From: an uncultured Bacilli bacterium
Lineage (GTDB): Bacteria > Bacillota_I > Bacilli_A > RF39 > UBA660
Length of the DNA: 64,000 nt
NCBI GenBank assembly: GCA_934089275.1
Contig: CAKOJJ010000003.1
Coordinates: forward strand, 24,870 to 88,869
Reading direction: 5' to 3'
In this document: piece after piece, positions 9,029 to 17,417 of the stretch
How the letters are laid out: the number at the start of each line of letters is the position of its first letter
How positions within the stretch are numbered: the stretch's first letter is position 1
Program-made: the position numbers and the translations under genes
Notes under the pieces: generated by a model
Databases searched by the model: none
Seen by the model: the letters and a program-made list of their open reading frames with translations, nothing else
What the model was told of the DNA's origin: nothing

Positions 9029-9109
9029 GTGTAAACAAGTTATCAAGACTATTTAGTTATTATAATATTATAAATTTTATATGTTAAAATTAGTTAGAGG
9101 TGTGGATTT

Positions 9110-10627
9110 GTGGAAACAGTTGAGTTAAATGATTCTTCTAAAAAAAGAAAAGTTAATAAAAAGAAAAATAAAAGACATCCGTTATTTTATAAGATATTTT
9201 CATTTGTATTTATAGTATTAACTGTTGTTGCTTTTTCTTTTGCTATATATAATGATATATTTCCTTTAAATATTTTATTATTTTCAGGATTTTTTATCAT
9301 ATTAATTGTTTTATTTATAACAGTTTTATTAAACAGTCGATTAAGAATTTGGTTAAAAAGATTGCTACTTGTATTTACATTATTAATAATGTTGTTAGAA
9401 ATAATATTCTTACAATATGGCGCAAATACCCTTGAATTTATAAAAAGCATTAATGATAATGGAAAAAGAATAGATGAATATGGTGTTTATGTTTTAAAGA
9501 GCAGTAAATATAACGATTTAAAAGATTTAAATGAAGAGTCGTTTGGTTATTTATCAACTGAAGATGAAAGCAAGATGACTCAAGTATTTGAAAAGATTGA
9601 TAGTCAAATAGATTTTTCTTATCACAAAGATAATGAACAAGATGAGATGTTGAGTAAATTTCAAAAAGGAACATATGCTGCAATTATAATGGAAGTTTCT
9701 AGAGAAGATATTTTAAAAGAAGATGATAATGAGGTATATAAACAATTAAAAAAAGTAGATTCTTTTAAAATAGAAACTACAGTAAAAACCATTAAGAGTA
9801 GTAAAGATATTACTAAGGATACATTCTTTATGTATATAAGTGGAATTGATACAAGTGGATCAGTTCAAAATAAGGCTAGAAGTGATGTTAACTTGATAAT
9901 TGGAGTTAATCCTAGAACTAAAAATATTTTGATGGTATCTACTCCTAGAGATTATTATGTTAAGCTTCATTCTAAAGGAATGATGGATAAATTAACACAT
10001 TCTGGTATATATGGAGTTGAAGAATCTTTACATACTTTAGAAGATTTATATGATGAAAAAATAGATTATTATGCAAGAGTTAATTTCACGTCTTTTATAA
10101 GTATTGTTAATTCTTTAGAGGGAATTGAGGTTAATGTACCTAAAAGTTTTTGTGAACAAAATTCTAAAAGAGAGTTTGGAGATAAACTTATATGCTTACA
10201 AAAAGGAAAACAAAAACTTAATGGTGAACAAGCTTTAGCGCTAGCAAGACATAGACATTCTTTTGCTACTGGAGATCGAGCAAGAGGAGAAAATCAAATG
10301 ATGATTCTTGAAGCAATAATTAATAAAGCTATGAGTCCAAGTATTATTACTAAGTATAACTCTTTATTAAAATCACTTGATAAAAAGGTTAGTACTAATA
10401 TGACTAGTGAGGAAATGCTTAAATTTATAAAAAAACAAATGAATAGAACAAGTGGATGGAAGTTTACTAAATTAAGTGCGAATGGTACTGATTCAAGAGG
10501 AGCTTGTTATTCATCAGGCTCAGCGATTGCTTACGTTATGGCTCCAGATGAGTCAACTGTAACATTAATTAAAAATGCAATGGATGCTTTAGTAAATGGT
10601 AATGAAATTGTTACACAAGTTAGTTAA
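9110..10627 (+). CDS. LytR-CpsA-Psr (LCP) family cell-wall ligase
   Basis: The protein has 505 residues with a GTG start preceded by AGAGGTG. A Lys-rich cytoplasmic N-terminus leads into three membrane helices within residues ~25-125. A ~100-residue extracellular segment follows, then the LCP domain beginning SGIDTSGS near residue 245, with RSDVNLIIGVNPRTK, the STPRDYYVKL motif, MMDKLTHSGIYG and LALARHRHSFATGDRARGENQ carrying the conserved Arg residues that bind the lipid pyrophosphate. LCP enzymes move teichoic-acid-like or capsular polymers from undecaprenyl carriers to peptidoglycan. The three-helix N-terminus resembles the larger LCP proteins that have an accessory extracellular domain. 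The polymer is unknown. Confidence 0.9.
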   Translation: METVELNDSSKKRKVNKKKNKRHPLFYKIFSFVFIVLTVVAFSFAIYNDIFPLNILLFSGFFIILIVLFITVLLNSRLRIWLKRLLLVFTLLIMLLEIIFLQYGANTLEFIKSINDNGKRIDEYGVYVLKSSKYNDLKDLNEESFGYLSTEDESKMTQVFEKIDSQIDFSYHKDNEQDEMLSKFQKGTYAAIIMEVSREDILKEDDNEVYKQLKKVDSFKIETTVKTIKSSKDITKDTFFMYISGIDTSGSVQNKARSDVNLIIGVNPRTKNILMVSTPRDYYVKLHSKGMMDKLTHSGIYGVEESLHTLEDLYDEKIDYYARVNFTSFISIVNSLEGIEVNVPKSFCEQNSKREFGDKLICLQKGKQKLNGEQALALARHRHSFATGDRARGENQMMILEAIINKAMSPSIITKYNSLLKSLDKKVSTNMTSEEMLKFIKKQMNRTSGWKFTKLSANGTDSRGACYSSGSAIAYVMAPDESTVTLIKNAMDALVNGNEIVTQVS

Positions 10628-10632
10628 ATACT

Positions 10633-10664
10633 ATGTCAACCAAAAAAGGTTGACATGTTTTTTT
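10633..10664 (+). terminator. Terminator of the LCP gene, fused to the rpsP promoter
   Basis: ATGTCAACC pairs with GGTTGACAT around six A, followed by GTTTTTTT. The 3' arm of the stem contains TTGACA, which also serves as the -35 box of the next promoter. Confidence 0.8.
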
Positions 10665-10678
10665 CTATATGATAATAT
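10650..10678 (+). promoter_or_regulatory. rpsP promoter TTGACA-N17-TAATAT
   Basis: TTGACA at 10650 and TAATAT at 10673 are 17 bases apart, which is ideal SigA spacing. The -35 lies inside the preceding terminator stem. Confidence 0.75.
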
Positions 10679-10705
10679 ACTTATAGAAAAAAGGAGGCAT
10701 AAAAG

Positions 10706-10981
10706 ATGGCTGTTAAATTAAGATTAAAAAGAATGGGATCTAAACAAAAACCTTTTTATAGAGTTATAGCTGCTGATTCAAGAAGCCCAAGAGATGGTAG
10801 ATTTATCGAAACTGTTGGTACTTATGATCCAGTTAAAAAAGAAGAAAGCATCACTATTGATGAAGAAAAAGCTCTTAAATGGTTAAATAATGGAGCTCAA
10901 CCAACTGATACTGTTAAAAATTTATTAACTAAAAAAGGTATCTGGGCTAAATACAAAAATACTAAAAAAGAAGGTAAATAA
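10706..10981 (+). CDS. rpsP: 30S ribosomal protein S16
   Basis: The protein has 91 residues and is S16 along its whole length: [58 protein letters not shown] and a short Lys-rich end. S16 is needed for assembly of the 30S body and binds 16S rRNA. The start has an AAAGGAGG site at ideal spacing. khpA follows four bases after the stop, the usual arrangement in Firmicutes, where rimM, trmD and rplS often come next; here they do not. Confidence 0.98.
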   Translation: MAVKLRLKRMGSKQKPFYRVIAADSRSPRDGRFIETVGTYDPVKKEESITIDEEKALKWLNNGAQPTDTVKNLLTKKGIWAKYKNTKKEGK

Positions 10982-10984
10982 TTT

Positions 10985-11236
10985 ATGCATAGTGAATTAA
11001 TTGCTTTTACAGAAAATTTAGTTAAGTCTTTAGTTAAAGAACCAGATTTAGTTAAAGTACAAGAATTTTTAGGAGATGAAGATATTATTCAACTTGAAAT
11101 TATTGTACCTGAAGATGATATGGGAGTAGTTATTGGTAGAGGTGGAAAAATGGCTTCAGCTATTCGTACACTTATTCAAGCTGCTGCATATAATATGGGA
11201 ATTAATCGCGTTAGAATTAATATTGATTCATTTTAG
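10985..11236 (+). CDS. khpA: KhpA, KH-domain RNA-binding protein
   Basis: The protein has 83 residues, the normal length. It holds one KH domain with the RNA-binding GxxG loop in VVIGRGGKMASAIRTLI, preceded by VPEDDMG. KhpA forms a complex with KhpB/Jag and affects cell elongation and small-RNA function in Firmicutes. It begins three bases after the rpsP stop, so the two genes are co-transcribed. A strong terminator follows. Confidence 0.95.
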   Translation: MHSELIAFTENLVKSLVKEPDLVKVQEFLGDEDIIQLEIIVPEDDMGVVIGRGGKMASAIRTLIQAAAYNMGINRVRINIDSF

Positions 11237-11240
11237 TGTA

Positions 11241-11277
11241 AACACATGGTTATGTTTTAATAATCGTGTGTTTTTTC
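11241..11277 (+). terminator. Terminator of rpsP-khpA
   Basis: AACACATG pairs with CGTGTGTT (one G-U pair) around a 16-base loop, followed by six T. Confidence 0.7.
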
Positions 11278-11307
11278 TTGCTATCTTTTGGTCAAAATTG
11301 GTATAAT
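11278..11307 (+). promoter_or_regulatory. ppdK promoter with extended -10
   Basis: TTGCTA at 11278 and TATAAT at 11302 are separated by 18 bases. TG one base before the -10 makes an extended -10. It sits directly after the khpA terminator. Confidence 0.65.
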
Positions 11308-11327
11308 TAAATGGTATAGGAAAGGAT

Positions 11328-13970
11328 ATGAATATGAAATACGTATATTTATTTACTGAAGGTAATGCTGATATGCGAAACTTACTTGGTGGTAAAGGTG
11401 CTAACTTAGCCGAAATGACTAATATAGGTTTACCTGTTCCTCAAGGTTTCACAATCACAACTGAGGCATGTACTCAATATTATGAGGACGGAAGAGAAAT
11501 CAATGATGAAATTCAAGCTCAAATAAATGAGTATATTGCAAAAATGGAAGAGATAACTGGAAAGAAATTTGGAGACTTAGAAAATCCATTATTAGTTTCA
11601 GTTAGATCTGGAGCAAGAGCTTCAATGCCAGGTATGATGGATACTATTCTTAATTTAGGTTTAAATGAAGATGTAGTTAATGTACTTGCAGAAAAATCTG
11701 GAAACCCTCGTTGGGCTTGGGATTGCTATAGAAGATTCATTCAAATGTATTCTGATGTAGTTATGGAAGTAGGAAAGAAATACTTTGAAGAATTAATTGA
11801 TCAAATGAAAGAAAAGAAAGGTGTAAAACTAGACGTAGAATTAACTGCTGAAGATTTACATGAACTTGCTGATCAATTTAAAGCTGAATATAAATCAAAA
11901 ATTGGTGAAGATTTCCCAAGTGATCCAAAGGTTCAATTAATGGGAGCAATCAAAGCTGTATTCCGTTCATGGGATAATCCAAGAGCAAATGTTTATAGAA
12001 GAGACAATGACATTCCTTATTCATGGGGAACTGCTGTAAATGTTCAATCTATGGCATTTGGTAATATGGGTGATGATTGTGGTACAGGTGTAGCATTCAC
12101 TCGTGACCCAGCTACTGGAGAAAAAGGTTTATTTGGTGAATTCTTAACAAATGCACAAGGTGAAGATGTTGTTGCTGGTGTTAGAACTCCAATGCATATT
12201 TCTGAAATGGAAGAAAAATTCCCAGAAGCATTTAAACAATTTAAAGAAGTTTGTGCAACTCTTGAAAGTCATTATAGAGACATGCAAGATATGGAATTTA
12301 CTGTTGAACATGGTAAACTTTATATGTTACAAACTAGAAATGGTAAGCGTACAGCTAAAGCTGCTTTAAAAATTGCTTGTGATTTAGTAGATGAAGGTAT
12401 GCGTACTGAAGAAGAGGCTGTTGCTATGATAGATCCTCGTAACTTAGATACATTACTTCATCCACAATTTGATGCTGAGGCATTAAAGAAAGCTACTCCA
12501 ATTGGAAAAGGATTAGGTGCTTCTCCTGGTGCTGCTTGTGGTAAAATTGTATTTACTGCAGAAGATGCTGAAAGAGAAGGTATCGGCGGAAAAGGAGAAA
12601 AGGTTGTTCTTGTTAGACTTGAAACTTCTCCAGAAGATATTACTGGTATGAAAGCAAGCCAAGGAATTTTAACAGTTCGTGGTGGTATGACAAGTCATGC
12701 TGCAGTTGTTGCTCGTGGTATGGGAACTTGCTGTGTTTCTGGTTGTGGAGACATCGCTATGGACGAAGAAAACAAGAAATTTACTCTTGCTGGAAAAACA
12801 TTCCATGAAGGAGATTATATCTCAATTGATGGTACTACTGGATGCATTTATGATGGAATCATTCCAACAGTCGATGCAACAATCGTAGGTGAATTTGAAA
12901 GAGTTATGTCTTGGGCAGATAAATTCAGAAGACTTCGTGTTAGAACTAATGCTGATACTCCAAGAGATGCTAAAAAAGCACATGAACTTGGTGCTGAAGG
13001 TATTGGACTTTGTCGTACTGAGCATATGTTCTTCGAAGAGGATAGAATTGCTGCATTTAGAGAAATGATTTGTGCTGATACTCTAGAAGAAAGAGAAACT
13101 GCACTTGATAAGATTTTACCTTATCAACAAGGTGATTTCGAAGCTTTATATGAAGCTTTAGAGGGTGATTCAGTAGTAATCCGTTACCTAGATCCACCTC
13201 TACATGAATTCGTTCCAACTGAAGAAGCAGATATTAAGAAACTAGCTGATGCTCAAGGTAAATCAGTTGAAAGAATTAAAGAAATTATTGCATCTTTACA
13301 TGAATTTAATCCTATGATGGGACATCGTGGATGTAGACTTGCAGTAACATATCCTGAAATTGCAAAAATGCAAACAAGAGCAGTTATAAGAGCTGCAATA
13401 AATACTAAGAAAAAACATGCTGACTGGAATGTTGTTCCTGAAATAATGATTCCATTAGTTGGTGAAGTTAAAGAGTTAAAATATGTTAAAGATGTAGTTA
13501 CTCAAACTGCTGATGAAGAAATAGCAGCTGCTGGTATCGAACTTGATTACAAAGTTGGTACTATGATCGAAATTCCAAGAGCTGCATTAACTGCAGATGA
13601 AATTGCTGAACAAGCTGAATTCTTCTCATTTGGAACTAACGATTTAACTCAAATGACATTTGGATTCTCAAGAGATGATGCTGGTAAATTCTTACCATCA
13701 TATTATGATAAAAAAATCTATGAAGAAGATCCATTTAAAACACTTGATCAAAAAGGTGTTGGAAAACTAATTGAAACAGCTGTTAAGTTAGGAAAATCTA
13801 CTAGACCTGATATTCATTTAGGAGTATGTGGTGAAACTGGTGGAGATCCTAAATCAATCGAATTCTATCACAATGTTGGACTTGATTATGTTTCATGTTC
13901 ACCATTTAGAGTTCCAGTAGCACGCCTTGCTGCTGCACAAGCCGCTATCAAGTCAGGAACGCAAAAGTAG
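11328..13970 (+). CDS. ppdK: Pyruvate, phosphate dikinase
   Basis: The protein has 880 residues, full length. It interconverts pyruvate, ATP and phosphate with phosphoenolpyruvate, AMP and pyrophosphate. The N-terminal nucleotide-binding domain starts YLFTEGNADMRNLLGGKGANLAEM. The swivelling phosphohistidine domain has the catalytic His in GGMTSHAAVVARGMG near residue 456. The C-terminal PEP-binding barrel has GIGLCRTEHMFFE, FGTNDLTQMTFG and the active-site Cys in GVCGETGGDP near residue 834. Codons look better adapted than in neighbours, which suits high expression. Two ATGs are possible, at 11328 and 11334; the AAAGG site is better spaced for the second. In a fermenter this enzyme often serves pyrophosphate-linked glycolysis, which fits the acetate kinase gene at 46355. 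Confidence 0.98.
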   Translation: MNMKYVYLFTEGNADMRNLLGGKGANLAEMTNIGLPVPQGFTITTEACTQYYEDGREINDEIQAQINEYIAKMEEITGKKFGDLENPLLVSVRSGARASMPGMMDTILNLGLNEDVVNVLAEKSGNPRWAWDCYRRFIQMYSDVVMEVGKKYFEELIDQMKEKKGVKLDVELTAEDLHELADQFKAEYKSKIGEDFPSDPKVQLMGAIKAVFRSWDNPRANVYRRDNDIPYSWGTAVNVQSMAFGNMGDDCGTGVAFTRDPATGEKGLFGEFLTNAQGEDVVAGVRTPMHISEMEEKFPEAFKQFKEVCATLESHYRDMQDMEFTVEHGKLYMLQTRNGKRTAKAALKIACDLVDEGMRTEEEAVAMIDPRNLDTLLHPQFDAEALKKATPIGKGLGASPGAACGKIVFTAEDAEREGIGGKGEKVVLVRLETSPEDITGMKASQGILTVRGGMTSHAAVVARGMGTCCVSGCGDIAMDEENKKFTLAGKTFHEGDYISIDGTTGCIYDGIIPTVDATIVGEFERVMSWADKFRRLRVRTNADTPRDAKKAHELGAEGIGLCRTEHMFFEEDRIAAFREMICADTLEERETALDKILPYQQGDFEALYEALEGDSVVIRYLDPPLHEFVPTEEADIKKLADAQGKSVERIKEIIASLHEFNPMMGHRGCRLAVTYPEIAKMQTRAVIRAAINTKKKHADWNVVPEIMIPLVGEVKELKYVKDVVTQTADEEIAAAGIELDYKVGTMIEIPRAALTADEIAEQAEFFSFGTNDLTQMTFGFSRDDAGKFLPSYYDKKIYEEDPFKTLDQKGVGKLIETAVKLGKSTRPDIHLGVCGETGGDPKSIEFYHNVGLDYVSCSPFRVPVARLAAAQAAIKSGTQK

Positions 13971-13984
13971 ATAAAAGAACAAAA

Positions 13985-14101
13985 GTGTTTTTAAGCCGTA
14001 TAATCATTACGAATGACGATATTATAAGGTATAGAAATGATATACCTGAATGTAAAAATATAGTCATTAAAAAACCAATTATTCTTGATGTTTATATATA
14101 A
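13985..14101 (+). pseudogene. Short protein-like remnant between ppdK and its terminator
   Basis: From a GTG at 13985 a 38-codon frame reads like protein (RIIITNDDIIRYRN, then KNIVIKKPIILDVYI) and ends at TAA. It lacks a ribosome binding site and I recognise no family. It may be the tail of a decayed gene or a genuine micro-ORF. Confidence 0.25.
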
Positions 14102-14106
14102 TTTTA

Positions 14107-14147
14107 AGACTGAGATGACTTTTATGTTGCAAATCTCAGTCTTTTTT
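14107..14147 (+). terminator. Strong rho-independent terminator of ppdK
   Basis: AGACTGAGAT pairs perfectly with ATCTCAGTCT, followed by TTTTTT. Confidence 0.9.
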
Positions 14148-14223
14148 GCATCTAAAGTAAAAATATATTAATTTTTATGATAAAATATAATTATCTGCTA
14201 AAAATCCAAATAGGAGGGTAATT

Positions 14224-15216
14224 ATGAATAATAAAACTTTGATATTAAGGCCAATGATGAAAATATCTGATATGGTTCCTTATTTGAAAAATAAAAACAT
14301 TAAATTTGAATGTTGTTCAGAACAGGATGCTGAAATATATTTAAAAGAAAATAATAACTATTATAATGTAACATCATATAAAAATAATTTTGTTAAATAT
14401 CAATGTGGTGAGCTTGAAGGAAAATATATAGATTTAGATTTTGCATATTTAAAAGATTTATCTATTATAGACTATAGAACTAGACTAGTATTATTTAAAA
14501 TGATAATTGATATAGAACATTATTTAAAAATAAGAATACTAAATACTATTGAGGGAATATCAGAAGAGGATGGTTATAAAATTGTTAATTTATATTTGGA
14601 AAAAGATTTTAATGACAAGGAACGTCCTAAAAGAGTGCATGAAAGCATTAGAAAAAAAGTATCAAATGAGTATTATCAAAAAATATTTTCTAAATACGAT
14701 TTAGATAAAGATACTAAAATAGAAAATATACCTATTTGGGAATTCCTTGAAATAATCACATTTGGTGAATTGATTAATTTTTTTGATTTCTTTACTAAGT
14801 ATTATATTTTAGACGACAATAAATATATATTTATTTTAAGAGAAGTAAATAAACTTAGAAATGCTGTTGCTCATAATTCTTGTGTATTATGTGAGCTAGA
14901 CAAAAAAGACAATACGCATAGAGTTGATACGTTAGTTATTAATTATTTAAAAGATTGTGGCATTGGGAAAGAGAATAGAAATACTAAACTTTCTAATTCT
15001 AGAATAAGACAAATTACCTATACTTTATATATGTTTAATATTATAGTAAGTAGTGATGGCGTAAAGAATAATGTAAAACACGATATTACAAAATTATTTT
15101 ATGGAAGAATAATTTTAAATGGAAAATACTATAATAATAATGGACTATTGAAATCCATATATAATTATTTTGATAAAATTATTGAGAAAAATTATAAAGA
15201 AAATTTGGAGCAATAG
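14224..15216 (+). CDS. Abi-family (Abi_2/AbiD-F-like) HEPN protein, phage-defence type
   Basis: The protein has 330 residues. It shows the layout of the Abi_2 family: an N-terminal ISDMVPYLKNKNIKF helix, NNNYYNVTSYKNNF, a middle FDFAYLKDLSIIDYRTRLVLFKMIIDIEHYLK-type helix pair, and the motif LRNAVAHNS near residue 220. That Rx4H is the HEPN ribonuclease signature seen in AbiD/AbiF proteins, which abort phage infection by cleaving RNA. The start has AGGAGGG six bases upstream. It is flanked by decayed sequence and terminators, typical of an accessory insertion. No antitoxin partner gene is adjacent, as is normal for this family. Defence is inferred from family. Confidence 0.8.
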   Translation: MNNKTLILRPMMKISDMVPYLKNKNIKFECCSEQDAEIYLKENNNYYNVTSYKNNFVKYQCGELEGKYIDLDFAYLKDLSIIDYRTRLVLFKMIIDIEHYLKIRILNTIEGISEEDGYKIVNLYLEKDFNDKERPKRVHESIRKKVSNEYYQKIFSKYDLDKDTKIENIPIWEFLEIITFGELINFFDFFTKYYILDDNKYIFILREVNKLRNAVAHNSCVLCELDKKDNTHRVDTLVINYLKDCGIGKENRNTKLSNSRIRQITYTLYMFNIIVSSDGVKNNVKHDITKLFYGRIILNGKYYNNNGLLKSIYNYFDKIIEKNYKENLEQ

Positions 15217-15217
15217 T

Positions 15218-15246
15218 TTGACATAGAAAAATATTTGTGATATATT
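15218..15246 (+). promoter_or_regulatory. Strong promoter TTGACA-N17-TATATT
   Basis: A perfect -35 and a good -10 at 17-base spacing lie directly after the Abi stop codon. The next feature downstream is a terminator, so the transcript may be a short RNA. Confidence 0.7.
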
Positions 15247-15252
15247 GTCTAT

Positions 15253-15316
15253 GCAAGGAAAAAATGTTAAATCATTTTTGTAAGGGGTCTATTTTAGGAT
15301 AGAGCCCTATTTTTCT
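15253..15316 (+). ncRNA. Candidate short RNA or transcription attenuator
   Basis: The transcript from the promoter at 15218 would meet a terminator-like hairpin at 15284-15307 (GGGGTCTAT against ATAGAGCCC, one mismatch, then TATTTTTC) after about 60 bases. Between them a 12-codon frame (MLNHFCKGSILG) starts at 15264 with an AAGG site and ends inside the hairpin. This looks like a leader-peptide attenuator whose downstream gene has been lost, or a small RNA. Confidence 0.4.
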
Positions 15317-15437
15317 TTAAAAAAATTTAAAAGAAAAAACATTAAGTCAATTAGTTGAAAAAAATATCAAAGCATTCTGAACTAAACTGTGATACAAGCT
15401 GCTATTAAAGAAAAAAGTAGTAAATAATTGGTATAAG

Positions 15438-15471
15438 AGACTAAGTATTTTTTTACAACTTAGTCTTTTTA
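15438..15471 (+). terminator. Orphan rho-independent terminator
   Basis: AGACTAAGT pairs perfectly with ACTTAGTCT, followed by five T. No intact gene precedes it, which suggests a lost gene. Confidence 0.75.
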
Positions 15472-15539
15472 TTTTTTGATAAAAAAACAAAATATTGAAA
15501 GAATATATTAAAAATTTGATAAATCATTTAATAATAACT

Positions 15540-15740
15540 AATTACATTTTTAAGAAAGAGGATGTGGATATATATTTGCTACAAGAACTTTAGCTGATAA
15601 TAAAGATAAAATACTATTTATATTTCTGTGATGAAGCTGAAAACAAAGAATACAAAGGGTAAGAGTATACTTTATTTGAAAGTTATAATGAAACAATTAC
15701 TAAAATAAGCTCTGGAGATAAAAAAATCACTTAACATCAA
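15540..15740 (+). pseudogene. Decayed coding sequence in the 15.2-16.0 kb gap
   Basis: One frame reads protein-like over ~60 codons (DVDIYLLQEL, YLYFCDEAENKEYKG, EYTLFESYNETITKISSGDK) but is broken by TAG and TAA stops. No family is recognisable. With the two terminators before it, the gap of ~780 bases looks like the residue of lost genes. A 70-codon frame at 15845 overlaps the next gene and is not convincing. Confidence 0.4.
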
Positions 15741-15992
15741 ATATTATTTGAGAAAAATTAAAATCAATATCATTGGCTATTCACAAATATGTAAAAATCT
15801 TTTTTATTCGGAATTGTTACTTGAAATAAATGTTGTAGATTAAGATGACAAAATTAACTTATAAAATACAATTATCTTTGGAAAAAATTGTGAATAATAT
15901 TAATTCAACCAAAAGTAGAGTAATTCAACTTTCTCTTTATAGCTATTATGTATTAATTAATTCTATAATAAATATATGGAAGGAGAAAAAAG

Positions 15993-16682
15993 ATGAAAAA
16001 GAAATTTTTACTATTAGGAATGATTCTAGTTGCAATATTAACTATTACAGGATGTAGAAAAGAGGAAAAGGTGATTATTAATAAAGATGGAGCTGGATTT
16101 AAAGAAGAATATGAATCTTTAAATGGAAAAGTAAATAGTGGAGGGAAAAAATATCGTACATTAACAATTACTAAAGATAATCCATTTATATATATAACTC
16201 CAGAAAAATTATTAGAGAAAATGAATAATAAAGAAAGTTTTTACGTTTACTTTGGTTCTAAATTTTGTCCTTGGTGTCGAGCAGTAATTGAAACTGCCAC
16301 AAAAGTTGTAAAGAAAAAAGAGTTAGATAAGATTTATTATATTGATATTTGGGATGATAAAGCAAATGAAATATTAAGAGATAAGTATATAATCAACGAC
16401 AATAATGAACTAGAGCAAGTGATTCAAGGAACTAAATCATATTATGAAATCCTTAAAAGATTTGATAGTTTATTAGATGATTATACTTTAACAGATAAAA
16501 AAGGTAACCAAGTCCAAGTTGAGGAAAAAAGGATATTTGCTCCAAACTTTATATTTATTGAAAATGGAAATGCTAGAAGACTTGTATCCGGTATACCTGA
16601 CATGCTTAAAAATCCTCACGAAGAATTATCTGAAGAAGTATTAAAAGTTGAAGAAAATATTTTTAATGAATTTTTTGAATAG
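15993..16682 (+). CDS. Thioredoxin-like lipoprotein with CPWC motif
   Basis: The protein has 229 residues. A lipoprotein signal (KKKFLLLGMILVAILTITGC) puts the mature Cys at residue 21, so it is anchored on the outer face of the membrane. A thioredoxin fold follows: ESFYVYFGSKFCPWCRAVIE carries a CPWC active site near residue 94, and KRIFAPNFIFIENG carries the likely cis-proline opposite it. It is probably a thiol-disulfide exchange enzyme or reductase for surface proteins. Nearby exported proteins contain Cys, but no DsbB or CcdA partner is adjacent. The start has a GGAGAAAA site. It lies between decayed stretches, so it may belong to the same acquired segment as the Abi gene. Confidence 0.8.
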   Translation: MKKKFLLLGMILVAILTITGCRKEEKVIINKDGAGFKEEYESLNGKVNSGGKKYRTLTITKDNPFIYITPEKLLEKMNNKESFYVYFGSKFCPWCRAVIETATKVVKKKELDKIYYIDIWDDKANEILRDKYIINDNNELEQVIQGTKSYYEILKRFDSLLDDYTLTDKKGNQVQVEEKRIFAPNFIFIENGNARRLVSGIPDMLKNPHEELSEEVLKVEENIFNEFFE

Positions 16683-16751
16683 AATTGTGGAGATTAGTAA
16701 AAAATTTTCATAACAAAAACAAAGTGTTTATTAAAAAAGTATAAATTAACT

Positions 16752-16778
16752 AGCAGGCTATATTTAGGCTGCTTTTTT
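16752..16778 (+). terminator. Terminator of the thioredoxin-like gene
   Basis: AGCAG/CTGCT and CTA/TAG form a stem with one G-G mismatch and a TATT loop, followed by six T. Confidence 0.7.
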
Positions 16779-16980
16779 ATAGTAGTGACTATAATATACT
16801 CGTGATAAACACAAAATCTTTAAAGAAAACTTTAAAAATGAAAAAATTACTTCAACTTTAAGAATAGAAATAATTTGTAATCTGCTAAAATAATTTAATT
16901 TAGCTGAAAATAATTTTGAAAAAGTCGGAAAAATGAATAAAAAAAGGGTTCTATTAAAAAAGTTGTAAGAGAAGTAATAA

Positions 16981-17127
16981 ATGATTTTGTCAAAAGACTA
17001 TATATTAGAAGTTATGATAAACCGATTAGCACTAGAAATGTTCTTATTAAATGAAGATATCAATTTTAACACATATAAAAAGTTGACTAATATATTATTT
17101 AGAGAAGATAATTATTTAGTTAGATAG
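16981..17127 (+). pseudogene. Small SHOCT-like ORF remnant
   Basis: A 48-codon frame from ATG to TAG reads SKDYILEVMINRLALEMFLL then NEDINFNTYKKLTNIL. The pattern of two short helices recalls SHOCT-type small proteins found beside recombinases in mobile elements, but the match is weak. A second overlapping frame also looks protein-like, so the sequence may be shifted. The surrounding 16.7-17.4 kb is otherwise broken sequence, perhaps a decayed mobile element. Confidence 0.3.
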
Positions 17128-17142
17128 ATTTAAATAAAGCTG

Positions 17143-17349
17143 TTGATTGAAAACAACTTGGATAAAGAAGACGAAATACTTGCTATGGAAAGAAATCCTG
17201 TAAAAGATACAGAAATAAGATTGTTGCTTCAAAATGCTCCTACAGAGAAAGTAAATGACATACTAGTATTTAAGAAAGGTATTGATACAAGTTATCAATA
17301 TGAAGGATATTATACTTATAAACTTGAAAATTTAGATCAAAATGGCTAA
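17143..17349 (+). pseudogene. 68-codon ORF of unknown nature in decayed region
   Basis: The frame begins at TTG (17143), has no ribosome binding site and ends at TAA. It reads as a plausible soluble fragment (NPVKDTEIRLLLQNAPTEKV, then YEGYYTYKLENLDQ). It may be the 3' end of a gene whose front has been lost. I recognise no family. Confidence 0.35.
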
Positions 17350-17369
17350 TTTTTTATAATAAATTAACC

Positions 17370-17399
17370 TTGTAAACATAAATGCTGTAATGTTATATT
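17370..17399 (+). promoter_or_regulatory. Promoter of the sortase-substrate genes, extended -10
   Basis: TTGTAA at 17370 and TATATT at 17394 are 18 bases apart, and TG one base before the -10 gives an extended element. It is 18 bases before the start of the ubiquitin-like-domain gene. Confidence 0.55.
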
Positions 17400-17417
17400 A
17401 TAAGTAAGGAGAGTTTT

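Noticed and set aside
15845..16057. 70-codon ORF overlapping the thioredoxin-like lipoprotein gene
   Set aside because: It lacks a ribosome binding site, has biased low-complexity content and overlaps 65 bases of a well-supported gene in another frame.
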